From Streptomyces bluensis (GTDB lineage: Bacteria; Actinomycetota; Actinomycetes; Streptomycetales; Streptomycetaceae), in NCBI RefSeq assembly GCF_014650715.1, contig NZ_BMVM01000001.1, positions 1 to 64,000 of the forward strand: 64,000 nucleotides of DNA, in the 5' to 3' direction. Of this stretch, positions 7,465-16,919 are shown in pieces. Numbering within the stretch: the first letter of the stretch is position 1; the number at the start of each line of letters is the position of its first letter. The notes under the pieces are model-generated. The model searched no databases. It was given only the letters and a program-made list of their open reading frames with translations, and was not told the origin of the DNA. The translations under genes were made by a program, and so were the position numbers.

Positions 7465-7957
7465 CTACTCAGGACCGCGGCCCAGGCGCTCGCGGATGGC
7501 CCGCCGCTCGACTTCCTCACGCTCCAGCATCCGCCGGTGCACGAGCGGGTCGCGGTGCGCCTCGTTCGCCTCGCGCACGATCGCGGCCAGGATGTCCGGC
7601 GGCAGGGCCTCGGCCTGGGTGGTGGCGGTGCCGGAGAACGAGCGCCGGTCGGTCGCCTTCGGCGGGGCCGTCGGCAGGTTGTAGGCGGCGACCTGTTCGG
7701 GGGTGACGGCGACCCGCTCGAACTCCACCTCGGCGCCTGCGGCATCCGCGAAGGCGCTCACGTCCTCGGCGGGCGCGTTGAACAGGTGCTCGCCGCTCGG
7801 GTCGTAGTCGCCGACATTTCTCCGGGGCTTCCCAAGTGTGCGAGATTGAGTTTCCGCATCTCAGAAGCTGTCCTGAGCGCTGTAGCGGATGCAACAACTG
7901 TGGTGCACGGAGCTGCTGCGCGTGGCTCACGGTGTCGTCGGCGAAGGTGAGCTTCAC
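7465..7957 (-). pseudogene. TOPRIM/Spo11-like protein fragment B
   Basis: The minus strand encodes VGDYDPSGEHLFNAPAED, VEFERVAVTPEQVAAYNLP, FSGTATTQAEALPPDILAAI and a charged C-terminal helix that ends at 7465. GDYDPSG is the metal-binding GDxDPSG loop of TOPRIM-like proteins. Upstream of the VGD codons lies the ~104 bp repeat copy B, in a different frame because of one extra base. Before that comes another coding-like stretch, KLTFADDTVSHAQQLR. The start is missing and the gene is interrupted. The C-terminal third may still be expressed, but I regard it as a remnant. Confidence 0.55.
7808..7911 (+). repeat. Diverged direct repeat, copy B (104 bp)
   Basis: Partner of 4594-4696; same orientation. 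It lies on the other side of the ars island. Confidence 0.75.
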
Positions 7958-7993
7958 GACGGCGATGCGGCGCGGGCCACCCTCGTCGGCTGA

Positions 7994-8398
7994 TCAGGAA
8001 ACGATGATCCATACAGAGAGGGCTGCGTACGACCGGATGCCCCTCAATCGGGGGAAGCGTTCTCGCTGCCTTGCGGAACTCGCCTTCAGGGTGGCCTCGA
8101 TGTTCAGATCTGGGAACTGTTCAGCGATCTTTTTGCGCAGTCCTCGCGCCTGTCCGACGTGAAACGCGCAGCGTTCATGGAACTTGAGGCAGGCGAACGC
8201 CCCGTAGAAGCCGAGCACCATCATCGGAAGCGTCACAACGAGCATGGATGGGCGGAGGCCGGTCCGAGCGATGAAGCCCAACCCTGCTGCCACAACGACG
8301 ATGATGATGGTCAGCGTCGCCCGCTGGTTCTCTGTCTGGCGATCTGCGTCGCGCTGCTCTCTCCAGAGCTCAAGTAGGACATCGATCCCGTCGGCCAT
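7994..8398 (-). CDS. Small membrane protein of unknown family
   Basis: The 134-residue protein begins with an acidic/basic helix (residues 1-27) and two membrane helices, at about 28-44 (TLTIIIVVVAAGLGFIA) and 52-71 (SMLVVTLPMMVLGFYGAFAC). A cytoplasmic helical domain and a short hydrophobic end SYAALSVWIIVS follow, which could be the start of a third helix cut off by the stop. The two-helix hairpin plus cytoplasmic domain resembles small membrane modules sometimes found in defence loci, but I do not recognise the family. No RBS is obvious. Neighbours on both sides are debris. Confidence 0.6.
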   Translation of the reverse strand: MADGIDVLLELWREQRDADRQTENQRATLTIIIVVVAAGLGFIARTGLRPSMLVVTLPMMVLGFYGAFACLKFHERCAFHVGQARGLRKKIAEQFPDLNIEATLKASSARQRERFPRLRGIRSYAALSVWIIVS

Positions 8399-8631
8399 GC
8401 CTACCTCGCAGCGTCTAGAGCCTCACAAGCGGACCGGTCTCTAGATTAGGCCGACTGATTGATTTGGCAACGAAGCTGATATGAAGTCACCTTCCTGCCG
8501 CGCTGTCGACGTATCGTGGCCTGGGATGGACAGGCGCAGGTTTCGAGAACACCGCTGGATGCAGGCGCTGGATGAGGCCCATTGGCTCCGCCAGCGGCCC
8601 GCTCCGCCGCCGAAGCTGGCCTTCGCTGGCG

Positions 8632-8857
8632 TCGCGGCTTCTTCCAGGGTGCGGCGCATGCGCCATTCCTGTCCGTAGACACAGTCGCCCGTCACCCAGG
8701 CGATCGGCAGGGGTGAGGCCAGCGCCCGCAGGATCATCGCGCGGGCCAGCTCGCCCTTGGTCGCAAAGACGCGACTGTCAGGGACCTTCGCCGCCCGGCA
8801 GCGGTCCGCATCCGAGGTCCACGACTGCGGCAGATACAGCTCCCGGTCCACCAACGC
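8632..8857 (-). mobile_element. IS701-family transposase fragment, minus strand
   Basis: Minus strand: [34 protein letters not shown] and WVTGDCVYGQEWRMRRTLEE match the middle of IS701-type transposases, including the WVTxDxVYG catalytic Asp region. The similarity stops after LEE. It lies head to head with the plus-strand fragment that follows. Confidence 0.75.
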
Positions 8858-8859
8858 TC

Positions 8860-9804
8860 TGCCCTTCGCCGCCTACAGCACTGTCCAGGGACGGGCCCTG
8901 GTCGACCGCGAGCTCTACCTGCCCAAGTGCTGGACCAAGGACCGAGAGCGGTGCCGGGAAGCGAAGATCCCCGACGAGCGCACCTTCGCGACCAAAGGCG
9001 AGCTGGCCAGGGACATCGTCCGTCGCTGCCTGGCCGCCGGCCTGCCCGCCACCTAGGTGACCGCCGACGAAGCCTACGGACAGGACTCTTCCTTCCGCCG
9101 CCTGCTCGAACAGCTCGACCTCGGCTATGTCGTGGCGGTGCCGAAGTCCCAGCAGATCAAGTCCCTGGCCGGCATCTGGCGCATCGACCAGCTCATCGCC
9201 GAAGCACCCGAGGACGCCTGGCAGACCCTGTCCTGCGGCGACGGGGCCAAGGGCCCACGCGTCTACGACTGGGCCGCGGCCAAACTGCCCGCCAACATCG
9301 CCGACCCGGACCGCCCACCCATCACCGCTGGGTGATGGCCCGCCGCAGCCTGTCCAACCCCAGCGAGCTCGCTTACTACCTCGCCCACGCACCCGTCGGC
9401 GTCGAGATCGCCGATCTGGCCCGCATCGCCGGCTCACGCTGGGCCGTCGAGGAGTGCTTCCAGGCCGCCAAGAACCAGTGCGGCCTGGACGAATACGAAG
9501 TCCGACGCTACGTGGGCTGGTACCGCCACATCACCCTGGCCATGCTCGTCCACGCCTTCCTTGGCGTCCTCGCAGCCCAGACCCAGGACACCGCAAAGGG
9601 GGCAGCAGAAACGACACCACCAGCCTCATCCCCCTCACCGTGGCAGACATCCGGCGCCTACTGGACACTCTCCTGCCCCACCCCAGACCCCACCAGGACC
9701 GACGACTCCACGCACTAAACTGGTCCCACTGGCGCAGACACCACCAAACCATCGCCCGCCGCTGCCACTACCGAAGAAGAACCAGCTCAGGACACGATTT
9801 CTAA
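8860..9804 (+). mobile_element. IS701-family transposase pseudogene, plus strand
   Basis: From [19 protein letters not shown] onward this is a longer copy of the same family. An in-frame TAG (9054-9056) directly precedes [20 protein letters not shown], a frameshift near 9330 leads into [16 protein letters not shown] and [20 protein letters not shown], and another near 9600 leads to the tail ending at 9804. EECFQ-AKN contains the catalytic Glu region of the family. The N-terminal part is missing. Confidence 0.8.
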
Positions 9805-9978
9805 CTGGAGTACTAAGAGCTTACGCAGCGACACGGCGTGACTCCGTGTGGTGTGGGGGGGGGATGGACATGGACATGTACCTCATCCTTTCCTCGGGGC
9901 GAAGGCGCCGTCAGACGTCTGTGCTCGCTGCCCTCGGTCATGCGAACGTCCGGCGGGACCACCGGGGGACGACCGCGT

Positions 9979-11634
9979 TCAGGGCGTGGTCAGTTCGAAA
10001 CGGCTGACGGTCACGGTGCCGCCGAGTGCCTGGGTGGCGTGGTTGAAGATGGCGTAGCGGTAGCCCATGAAGAACTGCCAGGCGTTGTTGAGAGTGAAGG
10101 CGGGGCCGAGGGTGGTGTAGGTGGTGCCGTTGGTGCTGTAGGAGAAGCGGGCTTGGCGGCCGGTGCCGGGGCGGATGTCGGCGGCGGCGCGCAGCCAGAC
10201 GCGGGTGCCGGTGATGGCTGTGGTGGCGCGTTCGGTGCCGGTGCCGGTGGTGTTCCAGTTGCCGTCCATGGTCAGGCCGTCGACCATGACCAGGCGGGTG
10301 GTGCCGTTGTCGCGTTTGAGGCCGATCCAGGCGGAGGAGTCGCGGAGCATGGCGAGGCCTGCTCGGTCGCCGTCGCGCATCTGGGCGTGGTCGAGGGTGA
10401 TGGTGGCGGTGGAGGTGGGGCCCTGGATGCGGTGGGTGAGGGTGTTGCGGGCGGCGTAGAGGTCGTTGGTGACGGTGGCGGTGGTCAGGCGTAGGCCGTT
10501 GTTGACGGACCATCGGCCGTTGTCGGGGTTGTGGTTCCACTCCCAGGCGGGTTTGAGGGTGGTCCCCTGGAACGTGTCGACGCCGGTGAGGGGTTCGACC
10601 TGACGGGGTGGCGGGGGGAGGTTGGGGGTGGTGTAGGTGGTACCCCAGGTGCCGTTCACGAGTTGCAGTTGGGGCCAGCCGTCGGATGTCCAGGTGACGG
10701 GGGCGAGGGCGGGGACGCGTCCGCCGGGGTAGGCGTCGACGAAGGCCATGTAGTACCACTGGCCGTTCTGGGTCTGGACGAGTCCGCCCTGGTGCGGGAC
10801 ACCGCCACCGGGGATCGGCCCTGGCAGGTTGAGGAGGACCTGACGCAGGGTGTAGGGGCCGAAGGGACCCGAGGTCGACTTGAGAATGTACTGCCCGTTG
10901 GCCGGGCGGGTGAGGAAGATGTAGTAGTTCCCGTTGATCTTGTAGAAGCGGGAACCCTCCAGGGTTCCGATACTCGCCGGAGTGGAGAACACCTGCTGGG
11001 AGCGGACCTCGCTGCGGGCGTCCGGAGAGAGTTGGGCGACGCTGATCTGGGAGTTGCCGTAGGCCACGTACAGGGTGTTGTCGGTGTCGACGAGCAACCC
11101 GGCGTCGTAATAGACGTTCGGCAGGTCGGCGTGCCGGGCCCAGGGACCCTCGACCGACGTCGCGGTGTAGATGTAGGTCCGGGCGAAGTCGATCTGGCCC
11201 AGCCAGTAGAACGTGCGGTTGCCCGGCCGGTAGGCCAGCGACGACGCCCAGACGCCCCTCACGTAGCCACGCCCGCCGTTCAGGTCGTACTTGGCCCCGA
11301 AGTCCAGACGTGGCACCGAGTGGCCGGCGAACTCCCAGTTGACCAGGTCGTAGGAGCGCAGGATCGGCGCACCAGGCGAGTAGTGCATCGTCGAGGCCGA
11401 GTAGTAGTACGTGTCACCGACCCGGATGATGTCGATGTCGGCGAAGTCCTGCCAGATCACTGGATTCGTGAACGAGGCGGCGGCCACTGGAGGCTCCTGG
11501 GTCGCCGCACGAGGTAACGCGGCGTGTGCCGACCGCGCGTTGCCCAATGGCATCGCGAATCCCGCGACCAGTCCGGTGGCGGTGGTCAGCATCCCCCGGC
11601 GACTGGGGAAGTGGGGCTGTGCGGATGCGGACAT
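9979..11634 (-). CDS. Secreted GH43-family beta-xylosidase/arabinofuranosidase
   Basis: I chose the ATG at 11634, which gives MSASAQPHFPSRRGML; the frame is open upstream but looks non-coding. A twin-arginine signal (SRRGMLTTATGLVAGFAMP) ends in an AHA-type cleavage site, so the enzyme should be exported folded. The catalytic five-bladed propeller begins with NPVIWQDFADIDIIRVGDTY, whose Asp is the usual base, and continues through GSRFYKINGNYYIFLTRP and MAFVDAYPGGRVPALAPV. A beta-sandwich GH43 C-terminal domain follows (about residues 340-550: FQGTTLKPAWEWNHNPDNGR, MRDGDRAGLAMLRD). It is likely to release xylose or arabinose from hemicellulose side chains. The LacI gene at 12045 is divergent and probably controls it. 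Confidence 0.88.
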   Translation of the reverse strand: MSASAQPHFPSRRGMLTTATGLVAGFAMPLGNARSAHAALPRAATQEPPVAAASFTNPVIWQDFADIDIIRVGDTYYYSASTMHYSPGAPILRSYDLVNWEFAGHSVPRLDFGAKYDLNGGRGYVRGVWASSLAYRPGNRTFYWLGQIDFARTYIYTATSVEGPWARHADLPNVYYDAGLLVDTDNTLYVAYGNSQISVAQLSPDARSEVRSQQVFSTPASIGTLEGSRFYKINGNYYIFLTRPANGQYILKSTSGPFGPYTLRQVLLNLPGPIPGGGVPHQGGLVQTQNGQWYYMAFVDAYPGGRVPALAPVTWTSDGWPQLQLVNGTWGTTYTTPNLPPPPRQVEPLTGVDTFQGTTLKPAWEWNHNPDNGRWSVNNGLRLTTATVTNDLYAARNTLTHRIQGPTSTATITLDHAQMRDGDRAGLAMLRDSSAWIGLKRDNGTTRLVMVDGLTMDGNWNTTGTGTERATTAITGTRVWLRAAADIRPGTGRQARFSYSTNGTTYTTLGPAFTLNNAWQFFMGYRYAIFNHATQALGGTVTVSRFELTTP

Positions 11635-11833
11635 GGGGATCACTCTTCTCGGCGTGGGGGGTTGGAAGGCCGGGGGCGCGGCGTGGTGCACAGTTGCTGC
11701 TCCGAGCGCCTGGACCGTCTCCATCGGGCGTTCACTTCGGGCGTCCCGTACGTCGAACTCGAAGGGGCGTGCTCGTCATGCCTCGTGGACCTCGTCGGAT
11801 TGATGGAGGACGAGGCCGGCACCCAGGGAAGAT

Positions 11834-11849
11834 ATGGGAGCGCTCCCAT
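11834..11849. promoter_or_regulatory. LacI/CebR-type operator
   Basis: ATGGGAGCGCTCCCAT is a perfect 16 bp palindrome matching the TGGGAGCGCTCCCA box bound by CebR and related LacI regulators of Streptomyces sugar genes. It sits 200 bp upstream of the GH43 start. Confidence 0.85.
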
Positions 11850-11967
11850 TACGGTGCGCACAGAAAGATCCCTCTCTACCGCAAGCTCCTGAGCGAATGA
11901 TTAAGGGGAGTTCTACCGATCGTTATGGCGGTGAGAGGACCGTAGAAGTACACCCTTGCGCCGTCAA

Positions 11968-11981
11968 GCCCTCGCGAGGGC
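11968..11981. promoter_or_regulatory. Second palindrome upstream of the lacI-type gene
   Basis: GCCCTCGCGAGGGC is a perfect 14 bp palindrome about 65 bp before the LacI start. It has the CG centre of LacI-family operators and could be an autoregulatory site. This is weaker than the box at 11834. Confidence 0.4.
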
Positions 11982-12044
11982 CTCGTCGGGTGAGGGGAGT
12001 ACTCTCTTCGAAAGGATCGGAAACGGGCCAGTACACTGCCCCTT

Positions 12045-13067
12045 ATGTCCTCAGACGACGGCCGCCAGGGCGAACCGCTGACCCTCGCGCAGATCGCGAA
12101 GCGCGCAGGGGTCTCCGTGGCCACGGTCTCCAAGGTCGTCAACGGGCGGGCCGACGTGGCCCCGGCGACCCGGTCACTGATCGAGGACATCATCCGCCGG
12201 CACGGATACCGGCGGCAGAAGGCGACGGGGCCCGCCGCCCTGCTCGAACTGGTCTTCCACGAGGTACGCGGCCCCTACCCGACCGAGATCCTCCGCGGCG
12301 TCCAGCGAGTGGCCGTGGAACACCAACTGGCCGTGGTGGTTTCCGAGTTGCGGGGCAGACACACCCCGGAGCAAGGCTGGGTCGCGGGCGTGCTGGCCCG
12401 CCGCCCGACCGGTGTCATCTCGGTGTTCTCAGGACCCAGCGACGAGCAGGCCGAACAACTACGCGCCCGGGGCATACCGTTCGCGCTCGTCGACCCGACC
12501 GGGTATCCCGACCACAATGTCCCGTCGGTGAGCGCCAGCAACTGGAGCGGTGGACTGTCGGCGACCCGACACCTCCTGGAGCTCGGGCACCGGCGCATCG
12601 CCGTCATCACGGGTCCGGAGCACGCCCTGGCCGGCCGGGCCAGGCTGGACGGCTACCGGACCGCCCTCGACATGGCCGGCATTGCGATCGACCCCACCCT
12701 CGTCCGCGTCGGCGACTTCCAGATCCTGGACGGGCTCAAGCACACCCGGGACCTGCTACGTCTCCCGGAGCCGCCGACCGCCGTCTTCGCCGGCAACGAC
12801 GGCCAGGCACTCGGCGTCTACCGCGCGGCGGTCGAAGCGGGCGTACGCGTTCCCGAGGACCTGAGTGTCGTCGGATTCGACGACCTCTTCCCAAGCCAGT
12901 GGCTCACCCCGCCACTCACCACCGTGCGCCAACCGCTCGCCGAGATGGCCGCCACCGCCGCCGACATGGTGATCACCCTCGCCCAGGGCCGACCGCTTGA
13001 GCGCGGACGTGAAGAGCTCGCCACAGAGCTCGTCATCCGTGAGAGCACCGCTCGCTTTCGGCACTGA
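12045..13067 (+). CDS. LacI-family regulator of the GH43 gene
   Basis: The 340-residue protein has an N-terminal helix-turn-helix and hinge (LAQIAKRAGVSVATVSKVVN, residues about 13-32) followed by a periplasmic-binding-protein-like effector domain (GVISVFSG, RGIPFALVDPTG, HRRIAVITG, PTAVFAGND, LSVVGFDDLFPSQWLTPPLT). The last motif is typical of XylR/CebR-like members that sense xylose, arabinose or oligosaccharides. Length is normal. The divergent arrangement with the GH43 gene and the palindromes between them suggest repression relieved by a released sugar. Confidence 0.92.
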   Translation: MSSDDGRQGEPLTLAQIAKRAGVSVATVSKVVNGRADVAPATRSLIEDIIRRHGYRRQKATGPAALLELVFHEVRGPYPTEILRGVQRVAVEHQLAVVVSELRGRHTPEQGWVAGVLARRPTGVISVFSGPSDEQAEQLRARGIPFALVDPTGYPDHNVPSVSASNWSGGLSATRHLLELGHRRIAVITGPEHALAGRARLDGYRTALDMAGIAIDPTLVRVGDFQILDGLKHTRDLLRLPEPPTAVFAGNDGQALGVYRAAVEAGVRVPEDLSVVGFDDLFPSQWLTPPLTTVRQPLAEMAATAADMVITLAQGRPLERGREELATELVIRESTARFRH

Positions 13068-13135
13068 CAATCGAACCTTGTCGGAGGTGTTGACGCCGCC
13101 CGCACTCTGCCTGTCGTCCATGCTTGTCTGACAGT

Positions 13136-13167
13136 CGACAGTCGTTCGATATGCCGAACGACTGTCG
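13136..13167 (+). terminator. Stem-loop terminator after lacI-type gene
   Basis: CGACAGTCGTTCG and CGAACGACTGTCG form 13 bp arms around a 6-base loop ATATGC, 69 bp after the LacI stop. There is no U-run, as is common for Streptomyces terminators. Confidence 0.6.
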
Positions 13168-13734
13168 TCGCAGGTGGATCGCTCGATGCCCATCCCGCAG
13201 GCCGACACACCACTGTCACGCACCACTTCATCCCGTTCCGGTGAGGCTGCGCCCAGGCGACCCAGAACGCGAGACGTCCGATGTACCGTGCGTCGCCGTG
13301 TGGTCAGCCCCTCGGACTACACCCCTGCGGCATCCGTGCCTGTCGCACGCTGCGAAGCGCGTTTGCGCGCCACACGCGCGGCCGTGGCTCTCCAGTTCGG
13401 CTCGGCACCGACGATGGCGCTGACCGCCGCGCCCGCCCGGTCACCATCGGGGTGTGCGAGTACGTCTGAAGCCGCGGCAGCCGCCGGCTCGTCACCCGGA
13501 TCTCCTACCGCCGGCACACAGGGCGGCGACCCGGAAAGTTGCGCACCGCTGGGCCGTGCGGCCCCGGCGTTGTCCGCACAGAGGGAGCGCCGGCGGCCGA
13601 AGGGCGGACCCCTCTCCACGGCCACGCGCGCGGGCAGCGCAGCGTGCCCCTGACAAAGAAATGAAGTACCCCATGAACGGAGCGCCGGCAACCGGACCGA
13701 CCCCGGCTCGCCCCACGAGCGCGGCCCTGTCGTC
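13168..13734. other. Gap between lacI terminator and ABC operon end
   Basis: These 567 bp separate two convergent units. I see no recognisable gene or repeat. Confidence 0.5.
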
Positions 13735-14559
13735 TCAACCCTTGACGGATCCCTGCAGCAGCGCAGCGATGAACTGCCTCTGGAAGACGAGGAACACGAC
13801 GAGTGTCGGAGTGAGGATGAGAAGGGAGCCCGCGCACAACAGAACCAGGTCCGTGCCCCACTGCCCCTGGAACGCGCCCAGCGCTCCGGCCATGGTTCGC
13901 TTGGCGGGGTCGTCGACCATCACGATGGACAGCAGGAACTGGTTCCAGGTCCATAGGAACATCAGGATCGTCAGGGACGAGATGGCGGGCCGGGCCAGCG
14001 GAATGTGAACTCGCCAGAAGAGCTGCCAGGTCGACGCGCCGTCGACCCGTGCCGCCTCCGACAGCTCCTTCGGCACGTTGAGGAAGTGGGCGCGCATCCA
14101 GTAGACGGAGAACGGCATGTAGAGCCCGATCAGCGGAAGGATGATGGCCCAGCGGGTGTTGAGCAGGCCCAGATCCATGATCTGGTAGTAGATCGGGGTG
14201 ATGACCGCCTCGAAAGGCATGGTCAGTCCGAGCAGTAGTACCGCGAGGGCGATGCCGCCGCCGCGCACCCGCAGATGTCCCAGGCCGAAGCCGGCCATCG
14301 TCGCTATGACGACGGCCGCCGGAACCACTCCCAGCACGATGAGGAGGCTGGACCTCAGCAGCGCGCCCATGTTGGCGACATCGAAGGCGTCGACGAAGTT
14401 GCCCCAGTGCGGGTCCGAGGGCCATTCCAGACCGGAAGGCACCGTCCCCCTGGGCTGCAGGGCGGCGGACAGCATGCTCACGAACGGCAGGAGGGTGACG
14501 ACCATCAGCAGGATGAGGAAAGCCCTGCCGGTGATCGCCTCGCGTCGGCTGATGTTCAT
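13735..14559 (-). CDS. Sugar ABC transporter permease (MalG-like)
   Basis: The 274-residue protein has six predicted membrane helices and the EAA loop SEAARVDGASTWQLFWRVHIP (about residues 180-200), which contacts the ATPase. The C-terminus QRQFIAALLQGSVKG is the canonical MalG-type ending. It is the third gene of the minus-strand operon; its ATG directly follows the stop of the MalF-like gene. No ATPase gene lies nearby, so a shared MsiK-type ATPase elsewhere is the likely energiser, as is usual in Streptomyces. Confidence 0.93.
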   Translation of the reverse strand: MNISRREAITGRAFLILLMVVTLLPFVSMLSAALQPRGTVPSGLEWPSDPHWGNFVDAFDVANMGALLRSSLLIVLGVVPAAVVIATMAGFGLGHLRVRGGGIALAVLLLGLTMPFEAVITPIYYQIMDLGLLNTRWAIILPLIGLYMPFSVYWMRAHFLNVPKELSEAARVDGASTWQLFWRVHIPLARPAISSLTILMFLWTWNQFLLSIVMVDDPAKRTMAGALGAFQGQWGTDLVLLCAGSLLILTPTLVVFLVFQRQFIAALLQGSVKG

Positions 14560-15540
14560 TCACTTGCCCTCTCGGGAAAGCCGCTGGATCGGCAGCACAC
14601 AGACCAGGACGAGAAGCATGAGCACCACAGCGAGGGCCGAGGCCAGGCCGACCTGCCGTTGCGCGAACGCCAGCCGGTAGATCTCCAGTCCCGGCACGGT
14701 CGTGGCCGTTCCCGGGCCGCCGCTGGTGGAGATGTAGACGATGTCGAAGCTGGCCAGGGCGGCGATGACGGTCACAGTGAGGCAGATGCCGATCTCCCTG
14801 CGCAGGCTCGGAAGGGTGACGGCGAAGAATTCGCGCACCGAGCCCGCTCCGTCGATACGCGCCGCCTCGTACAGCGCTGGGTCGATCTTGCTGATGCCGG
14901 TCACCAGCAGGATGGTGCACAGACCGAGCAGCACCCACGCGCCGATCACACCGACCGCCGGCAGGGCGGTGTCGAACTCGCCCAGCCAGGCGCGGGAGTA
15001 GCGGCCGAGGCCGACGGCGTTCAGGACCTGGTTGACCATGCCGGTCGTGCTGAGGACCCAACTCCACGCGATGCCAGCGGCCACCAGGGGGATGACTTGA
15101 GGAAGGAAGAGGACCGTGCGGGCGGCGGTCCCGAGCGGCCCCCTCGTCACCCGGTGGATGAGGCTCGCCACGAGCAGGCCGAGGGCGACCGGGACGAAGC
15201 TGAAGAAGACGATCAGGACGAAGGCATGGAGGATGATTTCCAGGAGGTCCGGATCGGTGAGCACGGTGCGGTAGTTGTCGAGACCCGCCCACTGTGAGGG
15301 GCCGATGCCGTCCCACCGGTAGAGCGTGTACTGAAAGGTCGTCAGCAGGGGCTTGAGGACGAAGAACCCGTACATCGCCAGCGCCGGAAGGACGAAGAGC
15401 CAGCCGCTCCATCGGGCCCGGCTGGTCCCCCGCAGAACGCGGGGGACCCGGCCGGCCCAGACCTGCGCGGGCCCTGCGGTGCGCCGCGAGGAGGTCTTCG
15501 CCGGCCGTCCGCGCGTCGTACCCTGAGCGGCCTGGGTCAT
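14560..15540 (-). CDS. Sugar ABC transporter permease (MalF-like)
   Basis: The 326-residue inner-membrane permease has a basic N-terminal extension of about 45 residues, then WLFVLPALAMYGFFVLKPL as first helix and the EAA loop YEAARIDGAGSVREFFAVTLP. It pairs with the MalG-like protein to form the channel. Its start overlaps the binding-protein stop by 4 bp (translational coupling). Confidence 0.93.
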   Translation of the reverse strand: MTQAAQGTTRGRPAKTSSRRTAGPAQVWAGRVPRVLRGTSRARWSGWLFVLPALAMYGFFVLKPLLTTFQYTLYRWDGIGPSQWAGLDNYRTVLTDPDLLEIILHAFVLIVFFSFVPVALGLLVASLIHRVTRGPLGTAARTVLFLPQVIPLVAAGIAWSWVLSTTGMVNQVLNAVGLGRYSRAWLGEFDTALPAVGVIGAWVLLGLCTILLVTGISKIDPALYEAARIDGAGSVREFFAVTLPSLRREIGICLTVTVIAALASFDIVYISTSGGPGTATTVPGLEIYRLAFAQRQVGLASALAVVLMLLVLVCVLPIQRLSREGK

Positions 15541-16919
15541 TGCGACAGCTCCTTCTCGTACTCCTTCTGCACGGCCTTCACGTAGCCTTCGGGTGTCTGC
15601 TGGCCGACGACCAGCTTCTGCAGCTCCGGGGTGATGGCGGAGGCGAAGATCGAACCCGTCGCGTTGGCCGTGAAGTCCACGGCGCCGTTCTCGGCGGCCA
15701 GTTGCTGCGACGCCCTGAGGGTCGAGGCGAGAACCGAGCCCTCCTTGGCCTCGGGCACCGCGAGGCCGGCCGGACCGCCGGGGCTGGAACCGCCCACATC
15801 GACAAGGATCTTGCGGGCCTTGGGGTCGGTGTGGAGCCAGTTGAGGAAGAAGGCGGCCTCGTTCGGGTGCTTCGCCCGCGCGCCGATACCGAAAGTGTTA
15901 GGGGAGGACATGGCCACGAGACGGCCCGTGGCGGTCTCGGCCGGGAAGAGGAAGAAGCCGACGTTGCCGGGCATCTTCGTGTCCAGGTTCGCGGACTCCC
16001 AGTCCCCGTTGAACATGAACAGGCCCCGGCCCTTGGTGAAGTCACCCACCATGGTGGTGTAGTCCATGGCGTTCGCGTCCTTGGTGAAGTAGCCGGCCTT
16101 CGCCCACTTCTCGATGGTCTGCGCGGCCTTCACCGAGGCGGGAGTGTCGAAGGTCGCGCCCGGCTTCTGGAAGACCCAGTCGTTGACGCGGGCGGGATCG
16201 GCGAACTGGTTCTGCAACGCCTGGTAGGGGAAGTTGATGCCGGCCGTGTTCTTGTTGAACTGCACGATTGGCTGGACGCCGTCCTTCTTCGCCTTGGCCA
16301 GCAGTCCCTCGAACTCGGCGACCGTGGTGGGCGGCCGGGTCATACCGACCTTCTTGGCAAGGTCCTTGTTGAAGAAGACCCCCGTGACGCTGTAGCCGAG
16401 GCCGGTGCCATACAAGGGACCCGAGCCCCGCTGACCGTTCTTGTCGACACGCAGCTGCGCCAGTTGGGAGGCGGGGAACTTGTCCCAGCCATAGGCCTTG
16501 ACGTACGGGTCGAGGTTCTTCAGCAGGCCGTCCTTGACCAGGTCGACCATGGTGGGCAGGCGGATGACGTCCGGCGCGTTGTCCCCGGCCAGGACGCGCG
16601 GCGCGTTCTCGACCAGGACGGTGAACTGGTCCTCCCGCACCTTGAACGTCACGTTCGGGTGCTGCCTGGTGAACTCGTCGGCCAGGGCCTTGGCCAGCGG
16701 GAACCCGGTTTCGGCGTACATCCGCAGCGTGACCTTGCCCTTGCCCAGCGACGTGCTGACCGCGCTGTCACCGGAGGCGGAGTCCGTGTCACCGGACCCC
16801 GGGGCACTGCACGCGGCGGCCAGGAGCGCCAGCGGGACCGCTACGGCCGGTATGACCCGTGCCCGCCGGAAACCCCGGCAGGGCGGCGGAGTCGTGCGCC
16901 CGGTCATGCCTTCATACAT
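15537..16919 (-). CDS. Extracellular sugar-binding lipoprotein of ABC transporter
   Basis: I chose the ATG at 16919 (MYEGMTGRTT), which has AGGAG upstream. The signal peptide ends in a lipobox LAAAC with the lipidated Cys37. The mature protein begins with a Ser/Asp-rich linker and KVTLRMYAETGFPLAKALAD, typical of solute-binding family 1. Later landmarks are GLFMFNGDWESANL and HPNEAAFFLNWL. About 460 residues is normal. It captures an oligosaccharide outside the membrane and delivers it to the permeases. It is first in the operon, and the 18 bp dyad at 17137 lies upstream, between it and the divergent LacI gene. Confidence 0.93.
   Translation of the reverse strand: MYEGMTGRTTPPPCRGFRRARVIPAVAVPLALLAAACSAPGSGDTDSASGDSAVSTSLGKGKVTLRMYAETGFPLAKALADEFTRQHPNVTFKVREDQFTVLVENAPRVLAGDNAPDVIRLPTMVDLVKDGLLKNLDPYVKAYGWDKFPASQLAQLRVDKNGQRGSGPLYGTGLGYSVTGVFFNKDLAKKVGMTRPPTTVAEFEGLLAKAKKDGVQPIVQFNKNTAGINFPYQALQNQFADPARVNDWVFQKPGATFDTPASVKAAQTIEKWAKAGYFTKDANAMDYTTMVGDFTKGRGLFMFNGDWESANLDTKMPGNVGFFLFPAETATGRLVAMSSPNTFGIGARAKHPNEAAFFLNWLHTDPKARKILVDVGGSSPGGPAGLAVPEAKEGSVLASTLRASQQLAAENGAVDFTANATGSIFASAITPELQKLVVGQQTPEGYVKAVQKEYEKELSQ

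Larger units (their letters stand above)
11635..12044. other. Intergenic region between GH43 and lacI-type gene
   Basis: This 410 bp divergent control region contains two perfect palindromes (annotated separately). I see no gene in it. Confidence 0.6.

Noticed and set aside
13136..13167. Stem-loop read as an operator
   Set aside because: Long 13 bp arms with a 6-base loop just after the LacI stop fit a terminator better than a protein-binding site.
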